This document shows, piece by piece, positions 6,552 through 14,289 of a stretch of 16,092 nt of DNA. Both the position numbers and the translations under genes were made by a program. Below the pieces are notes generated by a model. That model had not been told where the DNA came from. It worked only from the letters and a program-made list of their open reading frames with translations, and did no database searches. Position 1 is the first letter of the stretch. Each line of letters starts with the position of its first letter. This DNA comes from JASFJH01 sp050117725 (GTDB lineage Bacteria > Pseudomonadota > Gammaproteobacteria > AKS1), in assembly GCA_050117725.1 (NCBI GenBank), contig JASFME010000025.1, positions 1 through 16,092 on the forward strand, written 5' to 3'.

Positions 6552-7796
6552 ATGACCGACGATCTGAAAAGCCGCGCGCTGCGCTACCATGCGCAGCCAA
6601 AACCCGGCAAACTCGCCATCGAGGTGACCAAGCCCTGCACCACGCAGGAAGATCTGTCACTCGCCTACACGCCCGGCGTCGCCGCGCCTTGCAGGGAAAT
6701 CGAGACCGATGCCGAGCAGGCCTACCGCTATACGGCCAAGGGCAACCTCGTCGCCGTCATTACCGACGGTACCGCCGTACTCGGGCTTGGCAACATCGGC
6801 GCACTGGCCGGTAAACCCGTCATGGAAGGCAAGGCCGTGCTCTTCAAACGCTTTGCCGATATCGACTGCTTTGATATCGAGGTCGATGCCGACACCCCGG
6901 ATGAGTTTGTCGACACCGTGACCCGTATCGCCAGCGGCTTTGGTGGCATCAACCTTGAGGACATCGGCGCACCGCAGTGTTTCGACATCGAGACACGCCT
7001 CATCGACCGGCTCGACATCCCGGTTTTTCACGATGACCAGCACGGCACGGCGATCATCATCACTGCCGGCCTGAAGAATGCACTCGAGATCCAGGGCAAG
7101 CGTTTCGAGGATGCGCGCGTGGTCTGCCTCGGCGCCGGCGCCGCCGGCATTGCGGCAATGCGCATGCTGCGGGCGATGGGCACGCCGAAAGAAAACATCC
7201 TGCTGTGCGACCGCCAGGGCGTGGTCCACAGTGGCCGCGTTGACCTGAATGCCTACAAGCAGGAATTTGCCAGTGCACATGCCGAGCGCACCCTCGAAGA
7301 AGCCATGTACGGCGCTGACGTCTTTATCGGTGTGTCCGGCCCTGACCTCGTCAGCCCGGCGATGTTGCAGAGCATGGCCAGCAAACCGGTCGTCTTTGCA
7401 CTGTCCAACCCCGATCCGGAGATCAACCCGGCCGACGCGCATGCCGCGCGCGATGACCTGATCATGGGCACAGGCCGTAGCGATTACCCGAACCAGGTCA
7501 ATAATGTACTCGGCTTCCCGTTCATCTTTCGTGGCGCACTCGATGTCCGTGCCAGCACGATTAACGAGGCGATGAAAGTTGCCGCGGTCAACGCGCTTGC
7601 CGCCCTGACCCGCGAACCCGTACCACAGGAAGTCGTCACGGCCTACGGTGGCAAGCATTTCGCATTTGGCCCGGCTTATATCATCCCGAAGCCGCTCGAT
7701 CCGCGGCTCAAGGATTTTGTCTCGGCGGCCGTGGCGCGCGCTGCGGTAGACAGTGGCGTAGCCAGGACACCTTACCCGGCGCACTACCCGGCTTGA
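6552..7796 (+). CDS. maeB: NADP-type malic enzyme, short form without phosphotransacetylase domain
   Basis: Cytosolic enzyme that oxidatively decarboxylates malate to pyruvate with a divalent metal and NAD(P)+, supplying pyruvate and reducing power. At 414 residues it matches the malic-enzyme half of E. coli MaeB and lacks the C-terminal phosphotransacetylase-like half. Catalytic and metal residues fall at the same numbers as in MaeB: Y39 in YTPGVAAP, K94 in GKAVLFKRFAD, metal ligands E136 and D137 in NLEDIGAP, and D162 in HDDQHGT. The nucleotide-binding GAGAAG is at 194-199. The start has AAGGAG six bases upstream (6541-6546). Cofactor choice is not settled by these motifs. Malic enzyme sits between the rpmE/nuclease genes and ponA in Pseudomonas too, where a short form is also known. 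The symbol is given by similarity to the N-terminal half of MaeB. Confidence 0.96.
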   Translation: MTDDLKSRALRYHAQPKPGKLAIEVTKPCTTQEDLSLAYTPGVAAPCREIETDAEQAYRYTAKGNLVAVITDGTAVLGLGNIGALAGKPVMEGKAVLFKRFADIDCFDIEVDADTPDEFVDTVTRIASGFGGINLEDIGAPQCFDIETRLIDRLDIPVFHDDQHGTAIIITAGLKNALEIQGKRFEDARVVCLGAGAAGIAAMRMLRAMGTPKENILLCDRQGVVHSGRVDLNAYKQEFASAHAERTLEEAMYGADVFIGVSGPDLVSPAMLQSMASKPVVFALSNPDPEINPADAHAARDDLIMGTGRSDYPNQVNNVLGFPFIFRGALDVRASTINEAMKVAAVNALAALTREPVPQEVVTAYGGKHFAFGPAYIIPKPLDPRLKDFVSAAVARAAVDSGVARTPYPAHYPA

Positions 7797-7829
7797 TTCA
7801 GCCTGCACGCGCCGTAAAGCTGCAAATTA

Positions 7830-7853
7830 CACCGTTTTATGCATAAAACGGTG
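7830..7853. repeat. 24-base perfect palindrome after maeB
   Basis: CACCGTTTTATG and its exact reverse complement CATAAAACGGTG meet with no gap. The symmetry resumes two bases further out on each side (7827-7828 with 7855-7856) after one mismatch. As RNA it could form a ten-pair stem with loop UGCA, but no T run follows on either strand, so it is a weak terminator candidate. A dimeric regulator site is the other reading. Confidence 0.75.
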
Positions 7854-7974
7854 CAAAAGACAGGCCCCCTTGCAACCAGAACCGCTTTGCCCGACAGCTT
7901 ACGGTTGCCGGGCATATCTGTAACATTTTGTTAATAAAGGAATTAATCAGCTTTCAGGCATGACTCCATTTTTC

Positions 7975-7990
7975 TGGCATGCATCCTGCT
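7975..7990 (+). promoter_or_regulatory. Possible sigma54 (-24/-12) promoter for the DUF4124 gene
   Basis: TGGCATGCATCCTGCT matches the sigma54 pattern TGGCAC-N5-TTGCW at most positions, with GG (7976-7977) and GC (7988-7989) separated by the required ten bases. It would start transcription near 8001, about 160 bases before the DUF4124 ATG. A match of this quality can occur by chance. Confidence 0.3.
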
Positions 7991-8159
7991 CACAGGAAAT
8001 GACGTATGTCAGTAATGGCAGGGGGTCCGCAAGTGTCAGCGACTTGCAGGCCGGAGAGGGAAGACATAATAATAAAGAGGGATCTCCTCCCAACACAACG
8101 ACTTGTTCGCGGAAAGGATTCTGCGTTTTATTTTTTCAGCACTACACAAGGACAGTGTT

Positions 8160-8561
8160 ATGCGCATTCTGCTCTATAGTTTGTTTTTCCTTTGCACCTG
8201 CCCGGCGATGGCTACCGACGCCTATGTCACAACCGATGACCGGGGCCGCAAACACTTCAGTGACATCCCGCCCGACACTCCACACGAGCACATCCGGATC
8301 GAAATCCGGAATGACTACAACTGGCAGGGGCCGGAGACGTTTACCTATACACCGCCGGAACCACAGCGCCGCAAACGCATTCGCAAAGTCAGGCACTATT
8401 CACTCGACGAACTGAAAAACAAATGCCATGCCGCGCGTGGCAGGTACAATAACTTCCGTGGTACGAACAGGAATATCGACTGGGATACCTACCGCGCGCG
8501 GCTGGCGAAGTACAAGGCAAAACGCGACAAATGGTGCAGCAGGTTGGCGAAGGGCAAGTAA
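8160..8561 (+). CDS. Secreted DUF4124-domain protein
   Basis: Small periplasmic protein of 133 residues with unknown biochemical role. A signal peptide (MRILLYSLFFLCTCPAMA) is followed by likely cleavage after A18. The DUF4124 motif is at about residues 20-40, in YVTTDDRGRKHFSDIPPD, matching the family pattern of an aromatic strand, an Asp-x-x-Gly turn and FSD-x-P. The C-terminal half is rich in lysine and arginine, probably helical, and has two cysteines. The start at 8160 is chosen because AAGGA lies seven bases before it and the signal peptide begins there; the open frame extends back to 8103 without such support. DUF4124 proteins often lie between glnA and ntrB in gammaproteobacteria, but no nitrogen gene is visible here. 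It converges on the nucleotidyltransferase-like gene. Confidence 0.87.
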   Translation: MRILLYSLFFLCTCPAMATDAYVTTDDRGRKHFSDIPPDTPHEHIRIEIRNDYNWQGPETFTYTPPEPQRRKRIRKVRHYSLDELKNKCHAARGRYNNFRGTNRNIDWDTYRARLAKYKAKRDKWCSRLAKGK

Positions 8562-8622
8562 CCAGTGGTCAGTGAGGTGTGAGGTATACTAATATTCTTC
8601 GCGACCTTCACGGTGAATAGTC

Positions 8623-9234
8623 TCACTCTTTCTCCATCAACATTTTCAACATGGAAAGTGATGCCCGCTCCTCGGGCTTGCCATCGAGTTTCGACATTGG
8701 TACATCACGCTCGTTCTTTTCCTCGAACACAGCCACATCAAACGGCACATCACCGGCCATGAACTGGAACACGGGGATATCTTTTTCCCGGTTCTTGCCA
8801 TCCTTGTCCTTACCAAACCGGTAACGACGTTGTTTTTGATCCACAGGGATATCATGTGTCTTCAAAAAATGCACAAAGTTTTCAACGTGCGTGAACACAT
8901 GCAGATTCACATCGCTGTGTGGACCGGCGGTACCGCGTAACACGGAACCAACCAGTTTCGGTTTGAACCCGGCGAAAAACTGCAACGCCTCAAGTGCCGC
9001 TTCGCGCAGTTTTTGTAAATGACCCGGCTGGGTTTCGCCCTGGAAGATCCGCTGGTGTTCGATCAACGCGGCTTCGATCTCGGTGTTCTTTGGCATGGCA
9101 TTGCCAGTTTGCACACCGAACTTGGCGCCGGCTTTTTTCTTTGCGGTGAGAAAATCCTTGATGCCATGCTCGGCCATAAGCCGAGCCGCTTCCACAGCAA
9201 TCTGCCGACGCAGTTGATCATCATGTCTTGCCAT
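8623..9234 (-). CDS. Nucleotidyltransferase-like conserved protein behind mrcA
   Basis: Cytosolic protein of 203 residues. The N-terminal half is helical and charged. At residues 96-110, GSVLRGTAGPHSDVN resembles the GS-(x)n-D-x-D signature of the polymerase-beta-type nucleotidyltransferase fold, with D166 in DVPFDVAVF as a possible third acidic residue. The second Asp of the signature is Asn (N110), so activity is uncertain. I recall related conserved proteins in Pseudomonas and allied genera, labelled nucleotidyltransferase or hypothetical, in which the motif is also degenerate. Its ATG lies 2 bases after the mrcA stop, so the two are almost certainly co-transcribed and may be translationally coupled. 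Substrate and function are unknown. The 61 bases after its stop, up to the convergent DUF4124 gene, show no clear terminator. Confidence 0.8.
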   Translation of the reverse strand: MARHDDQLRRQIAVEAARLMAEHGIKDFLTAKKKAGAKFGVQTGNAMPKNTEIEAALIEHQRIFQGETQPGHLQKLREAALEALQFFAGFKPKLVGSVLRGTAGPHSDVNLHVFTHVENFVHFLKTHDIPVDQKQRRYRFGKDKDGKNREKDIPVFQFMAGDVPFDVAVFEEKNERDVPMSKLDGKPEERASLSMLKMLMEKE

Positions 9235-9236
9235 GG

Positions 9237-11813
9237 TCAGAACAACTGTTCAGTAATACCGTCACCATCAGGCGTATTACCCGCTGAACCAGGAGCCACC
9301 GCACTGACGTTGCGTTGTTGCGGCACATTCGCTTCACGAAAGATTTCGAAAATTGCATCCTGTTGGGAGTTGTCCGCAAGCATGCCTGTCTCCGGATCGA
9401 TACGCACAGTCACCAGACCGGCAGGTTGCTCATAAGGTACCTCGGGCACACCTTTCATCGCGTGCCCCATAAAATCTACCCACATCGGCAAGGCCGCACG
9501 CGCGCCGGTCTCCCGGCTGCCAAGCGGCTTGTTCATGTCGAAACCCACCCAGGCACTGGTGACAAGCGTGCTACTGTAACCGGAAAACCAGGCATCCTTC
9601 TGATCATTGGTGGTACCGGTTTTGCCCGCAAGGTCACGACGACCCGTTCTCAGTGCCCGGCGCCCGGTGCCATACCTGACCACATCACGCATCAGTGTGC
9701 GCATGATATAGGCGTTCTGTTCGGTAATAACCCGCTGTGCCAGGCGTGGTGTTTTTTCCTCTGCTGCTTGCAATTCCGTATCGGCCATATCGATTGCTTC
9801 TGTCTGTGCCTCAGCTTGTGCAGCGGGTAGTGAAACTGTTTCATTTTCTGCGCCGGCCTTCTCCAGCTGTTGTTCACATTCCTCGCAAACAATCAGTGGA
9901 TCAACTTCGAATAACACTGTGCCATCACTTTCTTCGATACGTTCGATGAAGTAAGGCTCGACAAGATAACCACCATTGGCGAATACGGCATAGCCTCGCA
10001 CAATATCAATCGGCGGCAGGGATGCCGAACCCAGTGCGAGCGATAAATCGTGAGGCAGCTTTTGTGGATTAAAACCAAACCGTTCTGCGTAATTGATCGC
10101 CGTCTTGATGCCAATCGAGCGCAACAGGCGAATTGAGACAAGGTTACGCGAATTAATCAGGGCCTCACGCAGCCGGGTCGGTCCATAAAACTTGCCGCTG
10201 TAATTTTCCGGGCGCCAGGTATCTTCCAGCCCCAGGTCTTCAAACACGACCGGTGCATCATTAATCAAACTGGCAGCAGTGTAGCCATTGTCCAGTGCGG
10301 CAGAATAAATAAACGGCTTGAAGTTCGATCCCGGTTGCCGCTCTGCCTGGGTAACGCGGTTGAACTTGCTTTGATAAAAATCGAAGCCGCCCACCAGTGA
10401 ACGGATGGCGCCGTTTTCCGGCGCAACGGCAACCAGTGCACCTTCGACCTCGGGCAACTGCGCCAGCCACAGTGTGTTGTCACGCCTTTCCAGGCGCACC
10501 ACGTCACCCTGCCCGGCAATCGCGGCGGCAGAACGCGGTTTCGGTCCGCGGCTGTTTTCATTAATAAACGGTCGCGCCCACTCGATGACATCCCAACCCA
10601 GTTGCACGAGTTCACCGTTACTGCGCAACACGAGCAGGCTGCGTTCAGCGACCTGTACCACGACGACGGCCTCGAGATCGCCGACCGCGGAAAACTCGAG
10701 CAACTGGATACGCAGCGGCTCGAGCAGTTCACGCGCAATATCCGGGACCGCCGGGGTCTGCGGCTTCCCCTTGTCATCAACTATCACGGCACCGGCATCG
10801 GGCAGGGCAGCCAGTAACGCCTGGTCGAGCGCCAATTGTGCTTCTGCGCCACGCCAGCCATGGCGGCGATCGTAGTCGAGCAGGGCGCGCTTCAGGGCGC
10901 TGTTTGCATAACGCTGCATACGGGTATCCAGCGTCGTGAAGACACGGTAACCCGAGGCATAGGCATCCGTGCCGTATTGCGCGACGAGCTGCGCACGTAC
11001 CATTTCCGCCACGTATGGCGCTTCGAGTTCGATGTTCAGACCATGCAGACGGGCATCATCGTAACTTTCGCGCGCCTGCTGCCAGTTTGCCTCATCGATA
11101 TACTCAAGGCCGTGCATGCGATCGAGTACATAGTTACGACGGATGGTGGCACGCCTGAGGTTGGTGATCGGGTTGTTGGCAGACGGTGCCTTGGGCAGGC
11201 CCGCCAGCATGGCCAACTGCTCAACTCTTAACTCATTGATATTTTTACCATAATAAACCTGTGCGGCGGCGGCAAAGCCATACGAGCGGTGGCCCAGGTA
11301 GATCTTGTTCAGATACAGTTCGAGGATTTCCTGCTTCGACAATTCACGCTCGATTTTCAGCGCCAGGAAAATTTCGGACAGTTTGCGCAGGTAGGTCTTT
11401 TCCCGCGACAGGAAAAAGTTGCGTGCGACCTGCATGGTAATCGTCGAACCGCCCTGGCCCTTTTCCCCGGTCTTGAGTAAATGCAGCATTGCACGCAAAA
11501 TACCCTGATAGTCGACTCCGGGGTGCACAAAAAACCGATCATCCTCGGCGGCAAGGACAGCCTTAATCATAAGATCAGGGAAGTCGGCATACTTCAGGGG
11601 GGTGCGTTTTTTCTCACCAAACTCGGCGATCAATGCGCCGTCACGTGAATAGACCCGCAAGGGCGTTTGCAAACGTACATCTTTCAGTATTTCGATTTCG
11701 GGCAGGTTGGGCGCCAGGTACAGGTAGGCGCCAGCCAGCGTGAGTACGCCGAGCGTGAAGGCGGCAAACAGGCTGATCAGGCTAACTCTAAGGAATTTAA
11801 GGAAAAATTTCAT
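9237..11813 (-). CDS. mrcA: Penicillin-binding protein 1A (bifunctional peptidoglycan synthase)
   Basis: Class A PBP that polymerises lipid II into glycan strands and cross-links the peptides, anchored in the inner membrane facing the periplasm. Numbered from the ATG at 11813 it has 858 residues. A membrane anchor is at about 8-34. The GT51 glycosyltransferase domain follows, with catalytic E90 in AAEDDRFF and the motif GGSTITMQ. An OB-like insert comes next. The transpeptidase has S496-x-x-K (GSNFKPF), S555-R-N and K731-T-G (GKTGTTNDQKDAWFSGY). C643-x-x-C646 in the loop before KTG is shared with E. coli PBP1a. The start is uncertain: ATG 11813 fits the usual N-terminus but has no ribosome-binding site, while a GTG at 11858 (15 more residues) has GGAG four bases before it. 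It is divergent from pilMNOPQ, as in Pseudomonas (ponA). Confidence 0.97.
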   Translation of the reverse strand: MKFFLKFLRVSLISLFAAFTLGVLTLAGAYLYLAPNLPEIEILKDVRLQTPLRVYSRDGALIAEFGEKKRTPLKYADFPDLMIKAVLAAEDDRFFVHPGVDYQGILRAMLHLLKTGEKGQGGSTITMQVARNFFLSREKTYLRKLSEIFLALKIERELSKQEILELYLNKIYLGHRSYGFAAAAQVYYGKNINELRVEQLAMLAGLPKAPSANNPITNLRRATIRRNYVLDRMHGLEYIDEANWQQARESYDDARLHGLNIELEAPYVAEMVRAQLVAQYGTDAYASGYRVFTTLDTRMQRYANSALKRALLDYDRRHGWRGAEAQLALDQALLAALPDAGAVIVDDKGKPQTPAVPDIARELLEPLRIQLLEFSAVGDLEAVVVVQVAERSLLVLRSNGELVQLGWDVIEWARPFINENSRGPKPRSAAAIAGQGDVVRLERRDNTLWLAQLPEVEGALVAVAPENGAIRSLVGGFDFYQSKFNRVTQAERQPGSNFKPFIYSAALDNGYTAASLINDAPVVFEDLGLEDTWRPENYSGKFYGPTRLREALINSRNLVSIRLLRSIGIKTAINYAERFGFNPQKLPHDLSLALGSASLPPIDIVRGYAVFANGGYLVEPYFIERIEESDGTVLFEVDPLIVCEECEQQLEKAGAENETVSLPAAQAEAQTEAIDMADTELQAAEEKTPRLAQRVITEQNAYIMRTLMRDVVRYGTGRRALRTGRRDLAGKTGTTNDQKDAWFSGYSSTLVTSAWVGFDMNKPLGSRETGARAALPMWVDFMGHAMKGVPEVPYEQPAGLVTVRIDPETGMLADNSQQDAIFEIFREANVPQQRNVSAVAPGSAGNTPDGDGITEQLF

Positions 11814-11878
11814 AAATATTGTGTAAGTGCATGATTCATAGTGTGTGAACACCGTCACCGATCTCCAGCTTGATATGC

Positions 11879-11884
11879 ATTATA
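11879..11884 (-). promoter_or_regulatory. -10 element for mrcA
   Basis: A perfect TATAAT on the minus strand, with predicted transcription start near 11872. The -35 zone (CCCGCC) is poor. Its position would leave only about 14 bases before the GTG at 11858 and about 60 before the ATG at 11813. Confidence 0.45.
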
Positions 11885-11929
11885 AGGTTAATTGCGCAAT
11901 GGCGGGAGAGTGTTTGTCTCGCTATTTTA

Positions 11930-11972
11930 TTGTTGATAAATACTTGACTATGGTATTTAATGTAGTTAAACA
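11930..11972 (+). promoter_or_regulatory. Probable promoter region of the pilMNOPQ operon
   Basis: An AT-rich stretch with two overlapping sigma70 candidates: TTGTTG (11930-11935), 18 bases, TATTTA (11954-11959); and TTGACT (11944-11949), 17 bases, TAAACA (11967-11972). The first has the better -10, the second the better -35. Either gives a leader of about 45-60 bases before pilM. It lies about 45 bases from the opposed mrcA -10. Confidence 0.4.
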
Positions 11973-12021
11973 TATAAGCCCGCTAAGTACGGGTGAATAA
12001 AGGGAAAAGAAGGATAACACT

Positions 12022-13092
12022 GTGGACATCGCGTCGCTCTTCAAGAAAAAGCGCCCACCCCTTATAGGACTCGACATCAGCTCGACCGCCGTCAAGTTGC
12101 TGGAGCTGAGTCAATCGGGGGGACGTTACCGGGTTGAGAGTTACGCCGTCGAACCTTTGCCGGCCAACTCCGTAGTCGAAAAAAACATTGTCGAAGTCGA
12201 AGCCGTGGGCGAAGCCATTCGCCGCGCAGTAAAGCGTTCCGGCTCGAAGAACAAGTTTGCCGCTGTAGCGGTGGCCGGTTCCGCTGTGATCACCAAGGTC
12301 ATCTCGATGCCGGCTTCATTGTCCGATGACGAAATGGCCAGCCAGATCGAACTCGAGGCCGACCAGTACATCCCCTACCCGCTCGAAGAAGTGAACCTTG
12401 ATTTCGAGATTCTGGGCCCGTCGGAACGCGATGACGAACGCGTTGATGTGCTGCTGGCCGCCTCGCGCAGTGAAAATGTCGAGGTCCGTGTCGCCGCCTG
12501 TGAGATCGCCGGCCTGAAAACCGCGGTGGTCGATGTCGAAGCCTATGCGATGGAAAATGCCTTCGAATTACTTGCCGACCAGGTGCCGGAAAAAGGTGTC
12601 GATCAAACCATTGCGATTGTCGACATCGGCGCAACCATGACAACTCTGAATGTGCTGCACGACAACAAGATTATCTATACGCGTGAGCAGGTATTCGGCG
12701 GTAAACAGCTTACCGAGGAAATACAGCGCCGCTACGGTCTGTCTTATGAAGAAGCGGGGATGGCCAAGCGTCAGGGTGGCCTGCCGGATAACTATGTGCC
12801 TGAAGTCCTTGAACCTTTCAAGGAAGCCATGGCACAGCAGGTCAGCCGTTCATTGCAATTCTTCTTTTCTTCAAGCCAGTACAACAATGTTGACCATATC
12901 GTACTGGCCGGTGGTAGTGCCTCGATTGCCGGTGTTGATGACTTGATCGAATCAAAAATCGGCACGCCAACCACGATTGCCAACCCGTTCGGTAACATGG
13001 CCCTGTCATCACGTGTGAAGGCGCAGACCCTGAGTAATGACGCCCCGGCGCTGATGATCGCCTGTGGCCTGGCACTGAGGAGTTTTGACTGA
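12022..13092 (+). CDS. pilM: Type IV pilus assembly protein PilM (actin-like ATPase)
   Basis: Cytoplasmic actin/FtsA-like protein of the pilus alignment complex; it binds ATP and the N-terminal tail of PilN. The 356 residues match the family length. The phosphate-1 loop is GLDISSTAVKLLEL, with D18 at the nucleotide site. The phosphate-2 motif is VDIGATMTTLNV, with D201. The adenosine motif VLAGGSASIAGV begins at residue 294. The short lead MDIASLFKKKRPPLI is typical. The start is GTG, with AGGA seven bases upstream. Its TGA overlaps the pilN ATG by one base. It is the first gene of the operon, divergent from mrcA. Confidence 0.98.
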   Translation: MDIASLFKKKRPPLIGLDISSTAVKLLELSQSGGRYRVESYAVEPLPANSVVEKNIVEVEAVGEAIRRAVKRSGSKNKFAAVAVAGSAVITKVISMPASLSDDEMASQIELEADQYIPYPLEEVNLDFEILGPSERDDERVDVLLAASRSENVEVRVAACEIAGLKTAVVDVEAYAMENAFELLADQVPEKGVDQTIAIVDIGATMTTLNVLHDNKIIYTREQVFGGKQLTEEIQRRYGLSYEEAGMAKRQGGLPDNYVPEVLEPFKEAMAQQVSRSLQFFFSSSQYNNVDHIVLAGGSASIAGVDDLIESKIGTPTTIANPFGNMALSSRVKAQTLSNDAPALMIACGLALRSFD

Positions 13093-13661
13093 TGGCACGG
13101 ATTAACCTGTTACCGTGGCGCGAAGAACTGCGCAAGGAACGCCAGCAACAATTCATGGTCATTCTCGGCCTGTGCGCAGGCCTGGCACTTGCCGTGATTG
13201 CACTCGTGCATATCAATGTTGCCGGCATTATCGACAACCAGTTAAGCCGCAATAAATACATGGAAGGCGAAATCAAGAAACTCGATGCGCGTATCAAGGA
13301 AATCGAGGATCTTGAAAAAGAAAAAGCCCGCCTGCTGGCACGCATGAACGTTATCCAGCAACTACAGGGCAGCCGGCCACAGGTTGTACATGTTTTTGAT
13401 GAACTGGTCGCGACCCTGCCGGATGGTGTTTATCTCACCAGCATCAAGAATACCGGTAACACCATTGAGCTTTCCGGCTTTGCGCAATCAAATGCACGCG
13501 TATCCTCTTATATGCGCAATGTTGACAACGCTGACTGGTTGTCTGATCCGCGACTCAACGTTATCGAAACCAAGGACCAGGATGGTCGGCGTATCAGCCA
13601 GTTCGTGCTGAATGCGAAAACCTCATCGCCCGCCAGCCAGGAAGGGGAGGACAAGTTATGA
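13092..13661 (+). CDS. pilN: Type IV pilus inner-membrane protein PilN
   Basis: Single-pass inner-membrane protein of 189 residues that pairs with PilO and carries PilM on its cytoplasmic tail. INLLPWR at residues 4-10 is the conserved PilM-binding motif. A membrane segment is at about 22-45, followed by a charged coiled coil (about 55-90) and a periplasmic ferredoxin-like domain (LVATLPDGVYLTSIKNTGN...). The ATG overlaps the pilM stop by one base (TGATG), and its stop overlaps the pilO start (ATGA), so translation is coupled on both sides. Confidence 0.97.
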   Translation: MARINLLPWREELRKERQQQFMVILGLCAGLALAVIALVHINVAGIIDNQLSRNKYMEGEIKKLDARIKEIEDLEKEKARLLARMNVIQQLQGSRPQVVHVFDELVATLPDGVYLTSIKNTGNTIELSGFAQSNARVSSYMRNVDNADWLSDPRLNVIETKDQDGRRISQFVLNAKTSSPASQEGEDKL

Positions 13662-14287
13662 AACTGTCTGACCTGAACGAGCTTGATATTCATGACATAG
13701 GCAACTGGCCCGGTGTCGCCAAGGCCGGTGCAATTCTGATTGTGTGCGCGATCCTGCTGTTTGCCGGCTACTGGTTTGACACGCGCGACCAGCTCAGCCA
13801 GCTGGATCGGCATGAGCGCAAGGAAAAGGAACTGAAAGACACCTACAAGTTCAAGGCCAACAAGGCTGCCAATCTCGAAGCCTACAAACAGCAAATGGTT
13901 GAAATGGAGCAGTCTTTCGGCGCCATGCTCAAACAATTGCCGAGCAGGACCGAAGTCGCCGAATTGCTGGTTGATATTTCACAAACCGGCCTGGCCAGTG
14001 GTCTCGAGTTCGAACTGTTCAAGCCGCAGGGCGAGATTCCGCTGGAGTTCTATGCCGAACTGCCGATTCAGTTACGCGTTATCGGTGAATACCACGAGTT
14101 TGGTAATTTTGTCAGTGGTGTTGCGGCCCTGCCTCGTATTGTGACCCTGCATGACTTCAGCATTTCGCCGCAACAAGAAAGCGGCAAGCTCATCATGGAG
14201 GCCAAGGCAAAAACCTATAGATATCTCGATGATGATGAACTGCAGGCACAGGATCAAACTGCCGCTGGCAAGAAGGGGAGGAGGTAA
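13658..14287 (+). CDS. pilO: Type IV pilus inner-membrane protein PilO
   Basis: Partner of PilN in the inner-membrane alignment complex; 209 residues, near the family's usual size. A short cytoplasmic tail precedes a membrane segment at about 21-41, then a periplasmic coiled coil (about 45-90) and a ferredoxin-like domain with the typical stretch LPIQLRVIGEYHEFGNFVSG. The C-terminus ends in a basic, disordered tail. The ATG lies within the ATGA overlap with pilN, with GGGGAGG about eight bases upstream. PilP starts 2 bases after its stop. Confidence 0.97.
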   Translation: MKLSDLNELDIHDIGNWPGVAKAGAILIVCAILLFAGYWFDTRDQLSQLDRHERKEKELKDTYKFKANKAANLEAYKQQMVEMEQSFGAMLKQLPSRTEVAELLVDISQTGLASGLEFELFKPQGEIPLEFYAELPIQLRVIGEYHEFGNFVSGVAALPRIVTLHDFSISPQQESGKLIMEAKAKTYRYLDDDELQAQDQTAAGKKGRR

Positions 14288-14289
14288 AA

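Larger units (their letters stand above)
7797..8159. other. 363-base gap between maeB and the DUF4124 gene, with several inverted repeats
   Basis: No convincing gene is seen. An open frame starting at 7960 runs into the DUF4124 gene in another frame and has no family look. The gap holds the palindrome at 7830-7853, two overlapping stem options at 7872-7913 (GCAACC with GGTTGC, and GCCCG with CGGGC, which cannot both form in a simple hairpin), an AT-rich patch around 7923-7950, a sigma54-like site at 7975-7990, and a small hairpin at 8029-8047 (GCAAGT / ACTTGC). No known riboswitch class was recognised. Confidence 0.5.

Noticed and set aside
6657..7808. 383-residue minus-strand open frame opposite maeB
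   Set aside because: Antisense shadow of a malic enzyme with every catalytic residue in place.
7830..7853. The palindrome as an ordinary intrinsic terminator of maeB
   Set aside because: No T run follows on either strand and the stem is AT-rich in its centre; kept as a palindrome of open function instead.
7960..8415. 151-residue plus-strand open frame overlapping the DUF4124 gene
   Set aside because: It runs through the DUF4124 gene in a different frame, while the DUF4124 reading has a signal peptide, domain motif and ribosome-binding site.
8562..8622. Terminator between the convergent DUF4124 and nucleotidyltransferase-like genes
   Set aside because: Only short inverted pieces such as TTCAC/GTGAA with a one-base gap are present; no stem with a T run.
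9885..9896. CxxC motif (C643/C646) in the loop before KTG of PBP1a as a possible novel metal or redox site
   Set aside because: E. coli PBP1a, as I recall it, has a CPEC motif at the same place, so this is a family trait.
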